Positions 1 through 5,286 of a stretch of 8,494 bases of DNA are shown one piece after another. The notes below the pieces were generated by a model. The model was not told the origin of the DNA and ran no database searches. It saw nothing but the letters and a program-made list of their open reading frames with translations. The translations under genes were made by a program, and so were the position numbers. The stretch's first letter is position 1, and every line of letters begins with the position of its first letter. This stretch comes from Candidatus Bathyarchaeota archaeon (lineage in GTDB: Archaea > Thermoproteota > Bathyarchaeia > RBG-16-48-13 > JAGMEO01), in contig JAUVYS010000048.1 of assembly GCA_030602965.1 (NCBI GenBank), positions 1-8,494 on the forward strand. The letters run 5' to 3'.

Positions 1-281
1 GTTACGTCGAACTACCAGAGGGTTACGATGTAAATGACATCAATGTTGATACAATCTTGCTTAATGGATTCATACATGCTGAGGTTAAACCCATGGAGAT
101 CGAAGACTACGACAACGATGGCATAGTTGACCTTATGGTCAAGTTCGACAGATCAGAGGTGCAAGAGATACTTGAAGCGGGAGAAGAGGTAGAGATAACG
201 GTGGCTGGAGAGCTCTATGACGAAACACAATTTGAAGGAACCGACACAATAAGACTGATAGATAAGGGCAAAGGTAAATGA
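1..281 (+). CDS. C-terminal fragment of a secreted/surface protein with a Ca-binding-type DxDxDG module (5' end outside window)
   Basis: The reading frame is open from the left edge (first full codon at base 3) to a TGA at 279-281, so this is the 3' end of a longer gene, not a short gene starting at the TTG at 57. The visible 92 residues begin YVELPEGYDVNDINVDTILL and contain DYDNDGIVDLMVKFDR, a DxDxDGxxD loop of the kind that binds calcium in dockerin- and EF-hand-like modules. A beta-rich stretch (EVEITVAGELYDETQFEGTD) and a short basic tail follow. I know this module as a recurrent C-terminal domain of large extracellular archaeal and bacterial proteins, often after PKD or other Ig-like repeats. 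The parent protein's function cannot be told from this part. A strong terminator follows 9 bases after the stop. Confidence 0.75.
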   Translation, partial: YVELPEGYDVNDINVDTILLNGFIHAEVKPMEIEDYDNDGIVDLMVKFDRSEVQEILEAGEEVEITVAGELYDETQFEGTDTIRLIDKGKGK

Positions 282-290
282 AAAACAAGA

Positions 291-315
291 GTTGGACATT
301 AAAATCCAACTTTTT
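291..315 (+). terminator. Stem-loop plus poly-T terminator of the secreted-protein gene
   Basis: A perfect 6-bp stem, GTTGGA (291-296) with TCCAAC (305-310), encloses an 8-base loop and is followed directly by TTTTT (311-315) and further T-rich sequence. It starts 9 bases after the stop codon of the upstream gene. Archaeal termination depends mainly on the T-run, and the stem makes this one look bacterial-intrinsic. Confidence 0.65.
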
Positions 316-382
316 CCATTTTTTCCTTCAATAGATCAATCATATGTCGAATATAATGAGCGATTGTCTTCCAGATCATAGT

Positions 383-426
383 CTTGTTTCTGATTAGGGG
401 TTGACAGGGAACCTCTCAGAGTGACT
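383..426 (+). repeat. Dispersed 44-bp repeat, copy 1 (hairpin-forming)
   Basis: This stretch matches 1301-1345 closely. The part CTTGTTTCTGATTAGGGG differs from copy 2 at two positions, and both copies end in CAGAGTGACT. The core can fold as AGGGGTT (396-402) with AACCTCT (410-416), one pair being a G-U wobble that is stable only in plus-strand RNA. Copy 1 runs into TTTTTT at 425-431, so it could terminate transcription. The copies lie about 920 bp apart in the same orientation, one on each side of the methyltransferase gene. Confidence 0.6.
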
Positions 427-473
427 TTTTTGGTATGAATTATAGTTTATTATCTGGTAGTCGAGGGAAGACC

Positions 474-533
474 ATGCTTCTCTATGTGGTTACCGCACCC
501 CTCAATTTTTTTGATCAATTATTTATTTTCTAA
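474..533 (+). CDS. Possible 19-codon leader or small ORF (weak)
   Basis: An ATG at 474 follows GAGGGA (463-468) at 5-base spacing and opens a 19-codon frame (MLLYVVTAPLNFFDQLFIF) that stops at TAA 531-533, 76 bases before the methyltransferase start. The 11-mer TTATCTGGTAG just upstream (450-460) recurs at 581-591, just before the ribosome-binding site of the methyltransferase gene. The upstream copy may therefore be a duplicated translation-initiation region. The peptide is hydrophobic and unrecognised. It could equally be chance. Confidence 0.2.
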   Translation: MLLYVVTAPLNFFDQLFIF

Positions 534-609
534 TTTTTTATAGAACATGCGAAATTTTATTACTTATTTACCACCATACTTTATCTGGTAGATTGAGGAG
601 ACGAAAGAT

Positions 610-1173
610 TTGGAGCTTATTCCAGCTTTTGAGTTAGGCGTATGGAACGCCTGGATTTTCACTCTTCCCATAATAGTTCTGTCTGCTCTTCTTGCTAAGA
701 TATTAGTTAAAAAGACATCTGGAGAAGACTCAGATCTTTCAAAGAAGGAGAAAATAATATTCACCATACATCATTTAGTTTTCCTTGCTTCATACGCTTA
801 TACTGTATTCTTGCCGCTGAAACTGGGCACTTTCTGGTTCTATGTAGGCTTGCTCAGTTATTTGCTGGGTATTCTTGTTGTGTTCTTGGGACTGCTGAGT
901 TTTTATACTACTCCCTTGGATAAACCAGTCACTAAAGGGGTCTATCGTATTTCCAGACATCCCATGTACATTGGTAATTTCTTTACAAATGCTGGCATAA
1001 GTATGACCTGTCTTTCCTGGATTTTTCTAATAGTAACAATTGTAACAATAATTCTTGAACACAATCTAGTGACTGGTGAGGAGAGAACATGTCTTAAACA
1101 GTATGGTGATGCCTACAGAGAATACATGAATAACACCCCAAAATGGATCGGATTACCAAAATCCAGAAATTAG
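610..1173 (+). CDS. Integral-membrane methyltransferase, isoprenylcysteine O-methyltransferase / phospholipid methyltransferase type
   Basis: This 187-residue protein has hydrophobic segments at about residues 13-32, 50-70, 74-98 and 122-150, and the family's signature core. GVYRISRHPMYIG (110-122) contains the RHPMY motif that contacts S-adenosylmethionine, followed by the paired glutamates E157-E158 and the YGDAYREYMNNTPKWI tail (165-180). Length and topology fit small prokaryotic ICMT/PEMT-like enzymes, which methylate a lipid or prenyl substrate at the membrane; the actual substrate cannot be inferred. The start is TTG at 610, chosen because GAGGAG (595-600) lies 9 bases before it. There is no near partner, and the gene appears monocistronic. 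Alternative family members (NnrU-like, steroid reductase-like folds) are less likely given the RHPMY motif. Confidence 0.85.
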   Translation: MELIPAFELGVWNAWIFTLPIIVLSALLAKILVKKTSGEDSDLSKKEKIIFTIHHLVFLASYAYTVFLPLKLGTFWFYVGLLSYLLGILVVFLGLLSFYTTPLDKPVTKGVYRISRHPMYIGNFFTNAGISMTCLSWIFLIVTIVTIILEHNLVTGEERTCLKQYGDAYREYMNNTPKWIGLPKSRN

Positions 1174-1224
1174 ACGTCTGAACTTTCAAACACCCCACTA
1201 TAGAGACATCCCCCGCAACCCCCA

Positions 1225-1232
1225 TTTTTTTT
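1225..1232 (+). terminator. Poly-T terminator of the methyltransferase gene
   Basis: A run of eight T (1225-1232) follows a C-rich stretch about 50 bases after the methyltransferase stop, and a second T8 lies at 1266-1273. No stem precedes either run. Archaeal RNA polymerase terminates at such T-tracts without a hairpin. Confidence 0.45.
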
Positions 1233-1300
1233 AATACTGTAAATCGCTTAGTATAAAAATGAAAATTTTTTTTCAGCCTCACTATTCTTCTAGTTACATC

Positions 1301-1345
1301 CTTGTCTCTTATTAGGGGCTGACAGAGGGAACCCCCAGAGTGACT
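1301..1345 (+). repeat. Dispersed 45-bp repeat, copy 2
   Basis: This matches copy 1 at 383-426 with a few substitutions and one inserted base. The core fold is kept: GGGG (1315-1318) faces CCCC (1332-1335), so the C/T difference in the right arm changes a G-U pair to a G-C pair without breaking the stem. One inner position becomes C-A, so pairing conservation is only partial. It lies about 100 bp past the convergent gene's stop and could serve in termination on either strand, or be a short mobile or structured-RNA element. Confidence 0.55.
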
Positions 1346-1383
1346 GTGTTTTTAAAGAAATCATCACGGGTTCTGTAAAGTCT

Positions 1384-1430
1384 TCGGTTGATGGCACGAA
1401 TTGAAAGCGTTGTCAAAAATCGGTTGATGG
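1384..1430. repeat. Short direct repeat TCGGTTGATGG (two copies, 36 bp apart)
   Basis: TCGGTTGATGG occurs at 1384-1394 and again at 1420-1430, just beyond the stop codon of the minus-strand gene. Role unknown. The spacing is close to three and a half helical turns. Confidence 0.4.
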
Positions 1431-1445
1431 TTCAGATTTGCGTAT

Positions 1446-2339
1446 TTAAATAGCTAATTCATCTTTGTCAAGGATTACGTCTTTTTCTAGGTATTTCGTT
1501 CCGTATAGGTTTTTGACTTTGATAAAACAACGTTCTTTTCCTTCATGTTCTTTTCTGGTTACTTCTAGATTTCCATCAAATAGGTTAAGAATAGCCCTCA
1601 CTACTGCTTGAGAGTGTATGACTGGGTCTAAATACCATAAAGATGCTATGTTCTTGGACTTAAATTTCATCAACAAAGAACCAAGCCACTTTATCACAAC
1701 TGAAACATCATGGTTTAAGATGATATCAGACAATATGTCCAACCTAGCTCTAACCAACATTTTCCTATCCTTCTCTGCTTTTCCCATCAAATCATCTAAA
1801 GTAATGTTGAAACCAGAGAGATCACTCAAATCAGAGAACTTCTTGATTGAAGGATGTTCTTTGGCTAATTGATACAAACGTTCATTGACTAAACAATATA
1901 AATTTGGAGTTTCAGCAATTTTATTTATTATTTGAGTCGCTTTTGGATTAGTAGACACAAAGAGGCAACCCTCATTCCTCGAACACCCTTTTCTGATAAA
2001 GTTCCCCAGAAACAGCTCAGTCTCTTCTAAAGGAGGAGACGTTAAAATAATCGAAAACCCTTCAGGTATCCCTCCAAACAATACATCATCAAGCATTATC
2101 GTACCTGTTGAAACACGTGGATACGCTTTTGAATATAGAACCCTCTCGATAGCATAATTCAACCAATCAATATGTGTATCTTCAGCTGCCTTATTGGATA
2201 AGAGTATCCTCTTCAACCACCCCTCATCCATTTCACTAGCCTGCTTAGCGTAGAGAGCTGAAGCATCTTCTTCAAGTTTCAAGTCATACCTTAAAAATTT
2301 TAAAATTTTATCTGTATCATTTTTCTCTAGCAAAGACAT
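1446..2339 (-). CDS. RAD55/KaiC-like RecA-fold protein with degenerate P-loop and N-terminal ferritin-like helical region
   Basis: The protein has 297 residues. Residues 8-66 are helical, with E23/E24 and a later E53-x-x-H56, the spacing of an ExxH-type helix in ferritin/rubrerythrin folds. From residue 77 it follows the KaiC/RAD55 pattern: STGTIMLDDVLFGGIPEGFS (77-96) is the usual STG...LD..LGGGIP.G lead-in. The P-loop position reads TSPPLEETEL (100-109), without the Gly-Lys-Thr needed to bind ATP phosphates. The Walker B strand (DVSVVIKWLG, 211-220) also lacks a clear acidic end. The C-terminal part (about 250-280) resembles the KaiC tail. It is probably a non-hydrolysing regulatory relative; function unknown. 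GAGGA (2341-2345) is only one base from ATG but seven from the TTG at codon 3, so the real start may be that TTG. Confidence 0.65.
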   Translation of the reverse strand: MSLLEKNDTDKILKFLRYDLKLEEDASALYAKQASEMDEGWLKRILLSNKAAEDTHIDWLNYAIERVLYSKAYPRVSTGTIMLDDVLFGGIPEGFSIILTSPPLEETELFLGNFIRKGCSRNEGCLFVSTNPKATQIINKIAETPNLYCLVNERLYQLAKEHPSIKKFSDLSDLSGFNITLDDLMGKAEKDRKMLVRARLDILSDIILNHDVSVVIKWLGSLLMKFKSKNIASLWYLDPVIHSQAVVRAILNLFDGNLEVTRKEHEGKERCFIKVKNLYGTKYLEKDVILDKDELAI

Positions 2340-2407
2340 TTCCTCTTTAATTCTATTTCACTTATCGCAGACAATCAAGATAGTTGCTAAAATTTTTGAA
2401 CTAAGTC

Positions 2408-2421
2408 GGTTATTAAAGTTA
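2408..2421 (-). promoter_or_regulatory. Possible TATA box for the RAD55-like gene
   Basis: Read on the minus strand this is AACTTTAATAACC, an A/T-rich box about 70 bases before the start codon, leaving a leader of roughly 45 bases. It is the best TATA-like match in a generally A/T-rich spacer, so support is weak. Confidence 0.25.
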
Positions 2422-2520
2422 TTCACACTCACAGTAAAAAATTCTGTCACGAAAAATTCAATTCTCATAGGAAAATTCATCACAAAAGAGTTAACAGCAT
2501 CGATTTCCCTCTTCATTAAT

Positions 2521-2535
2521 ATCATTAATAATGAT
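2521..2535. repeat. 15-bp palindrome ATCATTA-A-TAATGAT
   Basis: Perfect 7-bp arms flank a single central A. The left arm is also part of a direct repeat, TCATTAATA twice in tandem. Apart from this and the possible promoter, I see nothing gene-like between 2340 and 2598. The palindrome could be a binding site for a dimeric regulator. Confidence 0.45.
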
Positions 2536-2598
2536 GCTAAAAATTAGAAATAAATGTAATTATCCGTTCGAAAAAGATGTTTTGAAAAGATCTTTCTC

Positions 2599-2770
2599 AT
2601 CTGGTTATCTTTTATCTAGTTATCTGGTTATCTCTAAAAACCATCTCGATATCTCTAAAAACTGTCTTGATATCTCCAAAAACTATCTGGTTATCTCAAA
2701 ATATCTTACCCAGTTATCTCGATATCTCTATAAAGCATCTTGATATCTCTGAAAAATATCTGGATATCTC
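2599..2770. repeat. Tandem array of 21-bp iteron-like repeats, core ATCTNGATATCTC
   Basis: The 13-base core ATCT(N)G(A/T)TATCTC starts at 2622, 2643, 2664, 2685, 2716, 2737 and 2758, with looser copies at 2599 and 2614. The usual step is exactly 21 bp, with one 31-bp step between 2685 and 2716. Spacers are A-rich (TCTAAAAAC). A 21-bp period is two helical turns, so every core faces the same side of the helix, as in plasmid iterons or arrayed regulator sites. Because 21 is a multiple of three, the array is open as heptads such as HLDISKN and YLDISIK, in two frames joined by a shift near 2703-2716. No ribosome-binding site precedes this frame, so I annotate DNA repeats, not a gene. Confidence 0.75.
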
Positions 2771-2905
2771 CATTTTTTATCCGAGTATTCGATCCAATTA
2801 TCTTAGAATTCGAAGAAATTATGTGAATGGCTTCAAATATCTTAGAATCTAACGAATTTTTCTCAGTGTTCTACGTATTTTCCTTAGTAAACCGTGTTTT
2901 TTTAC

Positions 2906-2926
2906 CTTAAGATCTAGGATCTTAAG
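2906..2926. repeat. Near-perfect palindrome, CTTAAGATC-TAG-GATCTTAAG
   Basis: Arms of 9 bp (2906-2914 and 2918-2926) flank a 3-base centre. A shorter relative, the 10-bp palindrome ATCTTAAGAT, lies near 3086-3095. This type of site suits a dimeric DNA-binding protein or a recombinase core. It could also be a by-product of inverted copies of the decayed repeat. Confidence 0.6.
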
Positions 2927-2955
2927 ATTATTTCTATCTATCTGGATTTCGACGA

Positions 2956-2981
2956 GTAAAGGTTACATAAGTAATCTTTAC
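2956..2981 (+). repeat. Hairpin 1: 11-bp stem with ATAA loop
   Basis: GTAAAGGTTAC (2956-2966) pairs with GTAATCTTTAC (2971-2981) across a 4-base loop. Ten Watson-Crick pairs and one G-U wobble form in plus-strand RNA; the minus strand would have a C-A mismatch at that place. This favours a plus-strand RNA structure. Confidence 0.55.
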
Positions 2982-2988
2982 CACCAGC

Positions 2989-3015
2989 CAACGGGAGATA
3001 TTTTGAGCCCCGTTG
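2989..3015. repeat. Hairpin 2: 7-bp GC-rich stem
   Basis: CAACGGG (2989-2995) pairs perfectly with CCCGTTG (3009-3015) over a 13-base loop. It starts 8 bases after hairpin 1. It is unusually GC-rich for this part of the window. Confidence 0.5.
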
Positions 3016-3020
3016 TGATT

Positions 3021-3040
3021 ACATATGTATATAATATAAT
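3021..3040 (+). promoter_or_regulatory. TATA-like A/T stretch between hairpins 2 and 3
   Basis: The bases from ACATATGTATATAATATAAT form an uninterrupted purine/pyrimidine-alternating A/T run that would serve well as an archaeal TATA box or as a DNA-unwinding element. If it is a promoter, transcription would start near 3060, about 250 bases upstream of the recombinase frame, leaving a long leader. No closer promoter for the recombinase stands out. Confidence 0.35.
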
Positions 3041-3065
3041 AAGGGAGAAACTGCACTTTTCCCTT
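3041..3065 (+). repeat. Hairpin 3: 9-bp stem, 7-base loop
   Basis: AAGGGAGAA (3041-3049) pairs with TTTTCCCTT (3057-3065) around ACTGCAC. As in hairpin 1, the single imperfect pair is G-U in plus-strand RNA and C-A on the other strand. From 3066 to 3311 I see only short palindromes, GTGATCAC (3146-3153) and GCATATGC (3256-3263), and decayed repeat motifs. Confidence 0.55.
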
Positions 3066-3311
3066 GGTTTTCAGCGTTTTCCCTATCTTAAGATCTATTT
3101 CATCCAGTTATCTCTTTATCCCATCCCAATATCTTTTTCGAGCAGGTGATCACATCTATTTCTAATTCAATGTGCCTTTACGAGTGTATTTTTGCGTCTA
3201 AAGATCAATCCGTTAGGGATCACTTATAATTCTCCATTAAGATCGTTGTAAAATTGCATATGCGATAATTCTATTTTCATTAGAGAAAGGAAACCCCTTA
3301 CATCTCGCAGT

Positions 3312-4442
3312 TTGGGGGCACAACAGGTTCAGCTTCTTAGGCTGAAAACAAAAAGCAGACTTTCTTGTCCAGTACAACATTTACTATGTTTTAACATAAA
3401 AAGCGGTGAATACCAGCCTTCACCACCGGCCCCTAACAATATTCGCTTCATTGATTATGAAATAAAAACTTTCCATGATATGCTATTAAGACGTTCAAAA
3501 AGTAAAGATTTTGAGAATAACACTTGGAAGACGTATAGATATTTTTTGTTTAGGTTTCTGAAATGGGTTAACAAATCACTTAGGGATATAACAGTATCAG
3601 ATATTTTATCTTATGAAGCATATTTGAAGTTGAATAGAGGCTATTCAGCTAATTCACTGGTGCTTAATGGTGTTGTAATTAAAAAATATGCTAAATGTCT
3701 ACGTAAACAGTATACAAATTGGAGTGACATCTATGACTTTTATGTTGATGAAGGTTTACCACCTAAGGAAGACAGTGAAGAGATTAGACGTCAGAAAGCT
3801 AAGGATTTACCAACTGACATTGAAGTTGAAAGATTAATTCAAAGTGCCAAATGCATTAGAGATAAAGCAATTATTCTCTGTTTATCCCATGCTGGTCTAA
3901 GAGTTTCAGAAGCATATGAAATGAACTGGTGTGATGTAGACTTCAGTAATAAACTATTATGGGTGCGAACTAAAGGTCGCAATGGTAGAAAAAATAGTGT
4001 AAGAATAGACAATCAAACATTAAACGCACTAAATGAATTATACAATCAACAAAATAATGGTGACAATAGATCCCATAATGAATCAAATAATAACAATAAC
4101 AGTGGGGTACATAACCAAATATATACTAAATATAATAACGTTAACAATAATGAAAACTACTCTTCTAAAGATAAAGCGATATTTATCGGTCAACAAGGAC
4201 GATTAAAGACACATGGTACAGAGCGAATAGTCAAATTAACAGCTAAGAGAGCTGGTATTACTAAAAACATCTATCCGCATATTCTCAGAAATTACTGTTT
4301 AACTAAGTGCGCATTAAAAAGCTCTGAAGCATTAGCTAGAAGACAAGCAAGATACAAAGCAACCAATATGACGCAACATTACATCATTTTGACTGATGAG
4401 ATGTATTGGAGAGAATATGATAAAGTTTGGAATTGTGAATGA
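3312..4442 (+). CDS. Tyrosine recombinase/integrase with an Asn-rich insertion in the catalytic domain
   Basis: This integrase cuts and rejoins DNA through a tyrosine. A SAM-like core-binding domain spans about residues 46-140. The catalytic domain follows with GLRVSE (R197), TKGR (K221), PHILR (H323, R326) and TNMTQHY (probable nucleophile Y357). The usual GH before the tyrosine helix reads QARYKA, so the third His/Trp is replaced, probably by R347 or Y348, a variation known among archaeal integrases. Residues 245-283, between the lysine strand and HxxR box, are an Asn-rich linker absent from ordinary Xer/Int proteins; its DNA shares blocks with the 61-bp cassette repeats. The 5' end is uncertain: the TTG at 3312 has no ribosome-binding site at normal distance (AAAGG lies near 3286), and no other start occurs until an ATG within the core-binding domain (residue 57). 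It may be a rearranged gene end or contain the attachment site. Confidence 0.85.
   Translation: MGAQQVQLLRLKTKSRLSCPVQHLLCFNIKSGEYQPSPPAPNNIRFIDYEIKTFHDMLLRRSKSKDFENNTWKTYRYFLFRFLKWVNKSLRDITVSDILSYEAYLKLNRGYSANSLVLNGVVIKKYAKCLRKQYTNWSDIYDFYVDEGLPPKEDSEEIRRQKAKDLPTDIEVERLIQSAKCIRDKAIILCLSHAGLRVSEAYEMNWCDVDFSNKLLWVRTKGRNGRKNSVRIDNQTLNALNELYNQQNNGDNRSHNESNNNNNSGVHNQIYTKYNNVNNNENYSSKDKAIFIGQQGRLKTHGTERIVKLTAKRAGITKNIYPHILRNYCLTKCALKSSEALARRQARYKATNMTQHYIILTDEMYWREYDKVWNCE
3328..3346 (+). other. Anticodon-arm-like hairpin at the 5' end of the integrase frame (candidate attachment core)
   Basis: TTCAGC (3328-3333) pairs perfectly with GCTGAA (3341-3346) around the 7-base loop TTCTTAG, which has the T33-like position and would give anticodon CTT (Lys). 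No acceptor, D or T arm surrounds it, so it is not a tRNA gene. Some archaeal integrases carry their attachment site near the 5' end of int and match a tRNA anticodon region, which makes this a candidate att core. The resemblance could be accidental. Confidence 0.25.
4081..4169 (+). repeat. Permuted copy of cassette-repeat blocks inside the integrase gene
   Basis: Three blocks of the 61-bp intergenic repeat occur here in changed order: AATCAAATAATAA (4081-4093, cf. 5216-5228), ATATAATAACG (4130-4140, cf. 5234-5244) and AAAACTACTCTTCTAAA (4153-4169, identical to 5197-5213). The intergenic order is 17-mer, 13-mer, 11-mer; here it is 13-mer, 11-mer, 17-mer. They are read in frame and encode much of the Asn-rich linker. 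Confidence 0.7.
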
Positions 4443-4489
4443 TGGTTAATGTTACTTATTAGAAATCAAAATAGTTTGGAAAAAAATTG

Positions 4490-4506
4490 AAAAATTATTT
4501 ATATTA
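4490..4506 (+). promoter_or_regulatory. Probable archaeal promoter of the 183-residue membrane protein gene
   Basis: An A-rich BRE-like stretch leads into TTTATATT (4498-4505), followed about 25 bases later by the region just before GGAGAG and the TTG start. The spacing leaves a very short leader, as is common in archaea. Confidence 0.5.
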
Positions 4507-4544
4507 AACTACATTTGTAAATAAAATTATGGAGAGAGCTGATT

Positions 4545-5096
4545 TTGAATAAGAAAACAATTTATGTGTTAATAATAATTGGTGTTTCTTTAAGTATTTC
4601 TGGTTATGTTGTTTCAAATTATGAAATTAGTACACAAGAACCATACATTGATACTGAGATTATATCCGATGATACATATGTAAAAACAATAGGCGGATCT
4701 TATTACTATACCTATTATGCGGAGCTAGCATATGGACAAGAAATGACAGTTGAAATTATCAGTGATAATAAAGTTGGAATGTGGATTTGGCATAATGCAC
4801 AAACTATTTTCCTAGAGACTTGTAAGACATATAGTAATGTTTTTACTGAATGGGGAACTTACAAATTTAGTTTTGAAGTCCCAATATATTATAGTCACTC
4901 TGCAACTTATCAACTTCACATCTTAATAACAGAAGAGGTTGAAAAGATAAGAACAAACATAATTAGACCTTATGAAAGTCTTATCATCATTTCTTATATT
5001 GGTGTACCAATCCTCATAGTAGGAATAGTTAGTTTATTCCGCACTCAACAAAATAAACCTGAGTCTCTTTCAAAAAAAATAACCAAACAAAGTTGA
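4545..5096 (+). CDS. Membrane-anchored extracytoplasmic beta-domain protein, function unknown
   Basis: This is a 183-residue protein. A signal-anchor helix at residues 5-24 is followed by about 110 residues rich in Tyr, Thr and aromatic/hydrophobic alternation (GGSYYYTYYAEL, MTVEIISDNKVGMWIW, GTYKFSFEVP, TYQLHILITEEV), which reads as a small all-beta sandwich. A second membrane helix lies at 145-166, with a basic cytoplasmic tail. The organisation resembles the small extracytoplasmic beta domains with paired anchors found in many archaea, loosely like GOLD/emp24 domains, but I cannot assign a family. The start is TTG at 4545 with GGAGAG (4531-4536) 8 bases upstream. The gene has its own promoter-like box, stands about 100 bp downstream of the integrase and is not obviously co-transcribed with it. 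Its base composition is as AT-rich as the integrase and the cassette genes. Confidence 0.75.
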   Translation: MNKKTIYVLIIIGVSLSISGYVVSNYEISTQEPYIDTEIISDDTYVKTIGGSYYYTYYAELAYGQEMTVEIISDNKVGMWIWHNAQTIFLETCKTYSNVFTEWGTYKFSFEVPIYYSHSATYQLHILITEEVEKIRTNIIRPYESLIIISYIGVPILIVGIVSLFRTQQNKPESLSKKITKQS

Positions 5097-5192
5097 ATAA
5101 TTGAATTAAAAATAATTCATCGAATCGGCATTCAGATAATAGCAGTTCTCTTTTACTATAAATCAAATGAATATCTCAATCAACTATTTTAG

Positions 5193-5253
5193 AATAAAAA
5201 CTACTCTTCTAAACTAATCAAATAATAATCATAATATAATAACGATGATAACA
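5193..5253. repeat. 61-bp direct repeat, left copy (DR-L) bounding the three-gene cassette
   Basis: Bases AATAAAAACTACTC... through GATGATAACA match 7984-8044 at 58 of 61 positions without gaps. Weaker similarity (TCATAGATTTT against TCACAGATTTT) continues for about 20 bases after it. Parts also occur in the integrase gene. Stops in every frame show that it is non-coding here. It may be a recombination site, a regulator-binding array or a dispersed repeat. Confidence 0.85.
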
Positions 5254-5286
5254 AATCATAGATTTTCTATAAATTTCAATTTATTG

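Larger units (their letters stand above)
2771..3135. repeat. Decayed continuation of the 21-bp repeat array
   Basis: Related but eroded motifs continue past the clean array: TATCTTAGAAT (near 2798 and 2838), CCTTAAGATC (2905), GATCTTAAGAT (2918), TATCTATCTGGAT (2936), TATCTTAAGATC (3084) and CCAGTTATCTC (3102). This suggests that the whole stretch arose by tandem duplication and has since drifted, with the hairpins listed separately lying within it. Confidence 0.4.

Noticed and set aside
57..281. Independent 74-residue gene starting at TTG 57
   Set aside because: The frame is open and clearly homologous in style upstream to the window edge (YVELPEGYDVNDIN...), so it is the tail of a longer gene.
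564..767. Minus-strand open frame over the start of the membrane methyltransferase
   Set aside because: Shadow of the plus-strand gene, which has a ribosome-binding site and family motifs.
1618..1872. Plus-strand open frame within the RAD55-like gene
   Set aside because: Antisense shadow with no start signals and no recognisable features.
2599..2770. CRISPR array
   Set aside because: The repeat is a short degenerate core with only 8-base A-rich spacers that are nearly identical to one another; there are no unique spacers and no cas genes.
2531..2852. Two overlapping open frames (2531-2743 and 2667-2852) as separate protein genes
   Set aside because: Both consist mostly of the translated 21-bp repeat, have no ribosome-binding site, and overlap in different frames; they are better described as a repeat array.
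3328..3346. tRNA-Lys gene
   Set aside because: Only an anticodon-arm-like hairpin is present; no acceptor stem, D arm or GGTTC T arm can be placed around it.
4044..4160. Frameshift or assembly error within the integrase to explain the Asn-rich stretch
   Set aside because: The frame is continuous, catalytic motifs on both sides are in phase, and the stretch matches a repeat family found elsewhere in the window.
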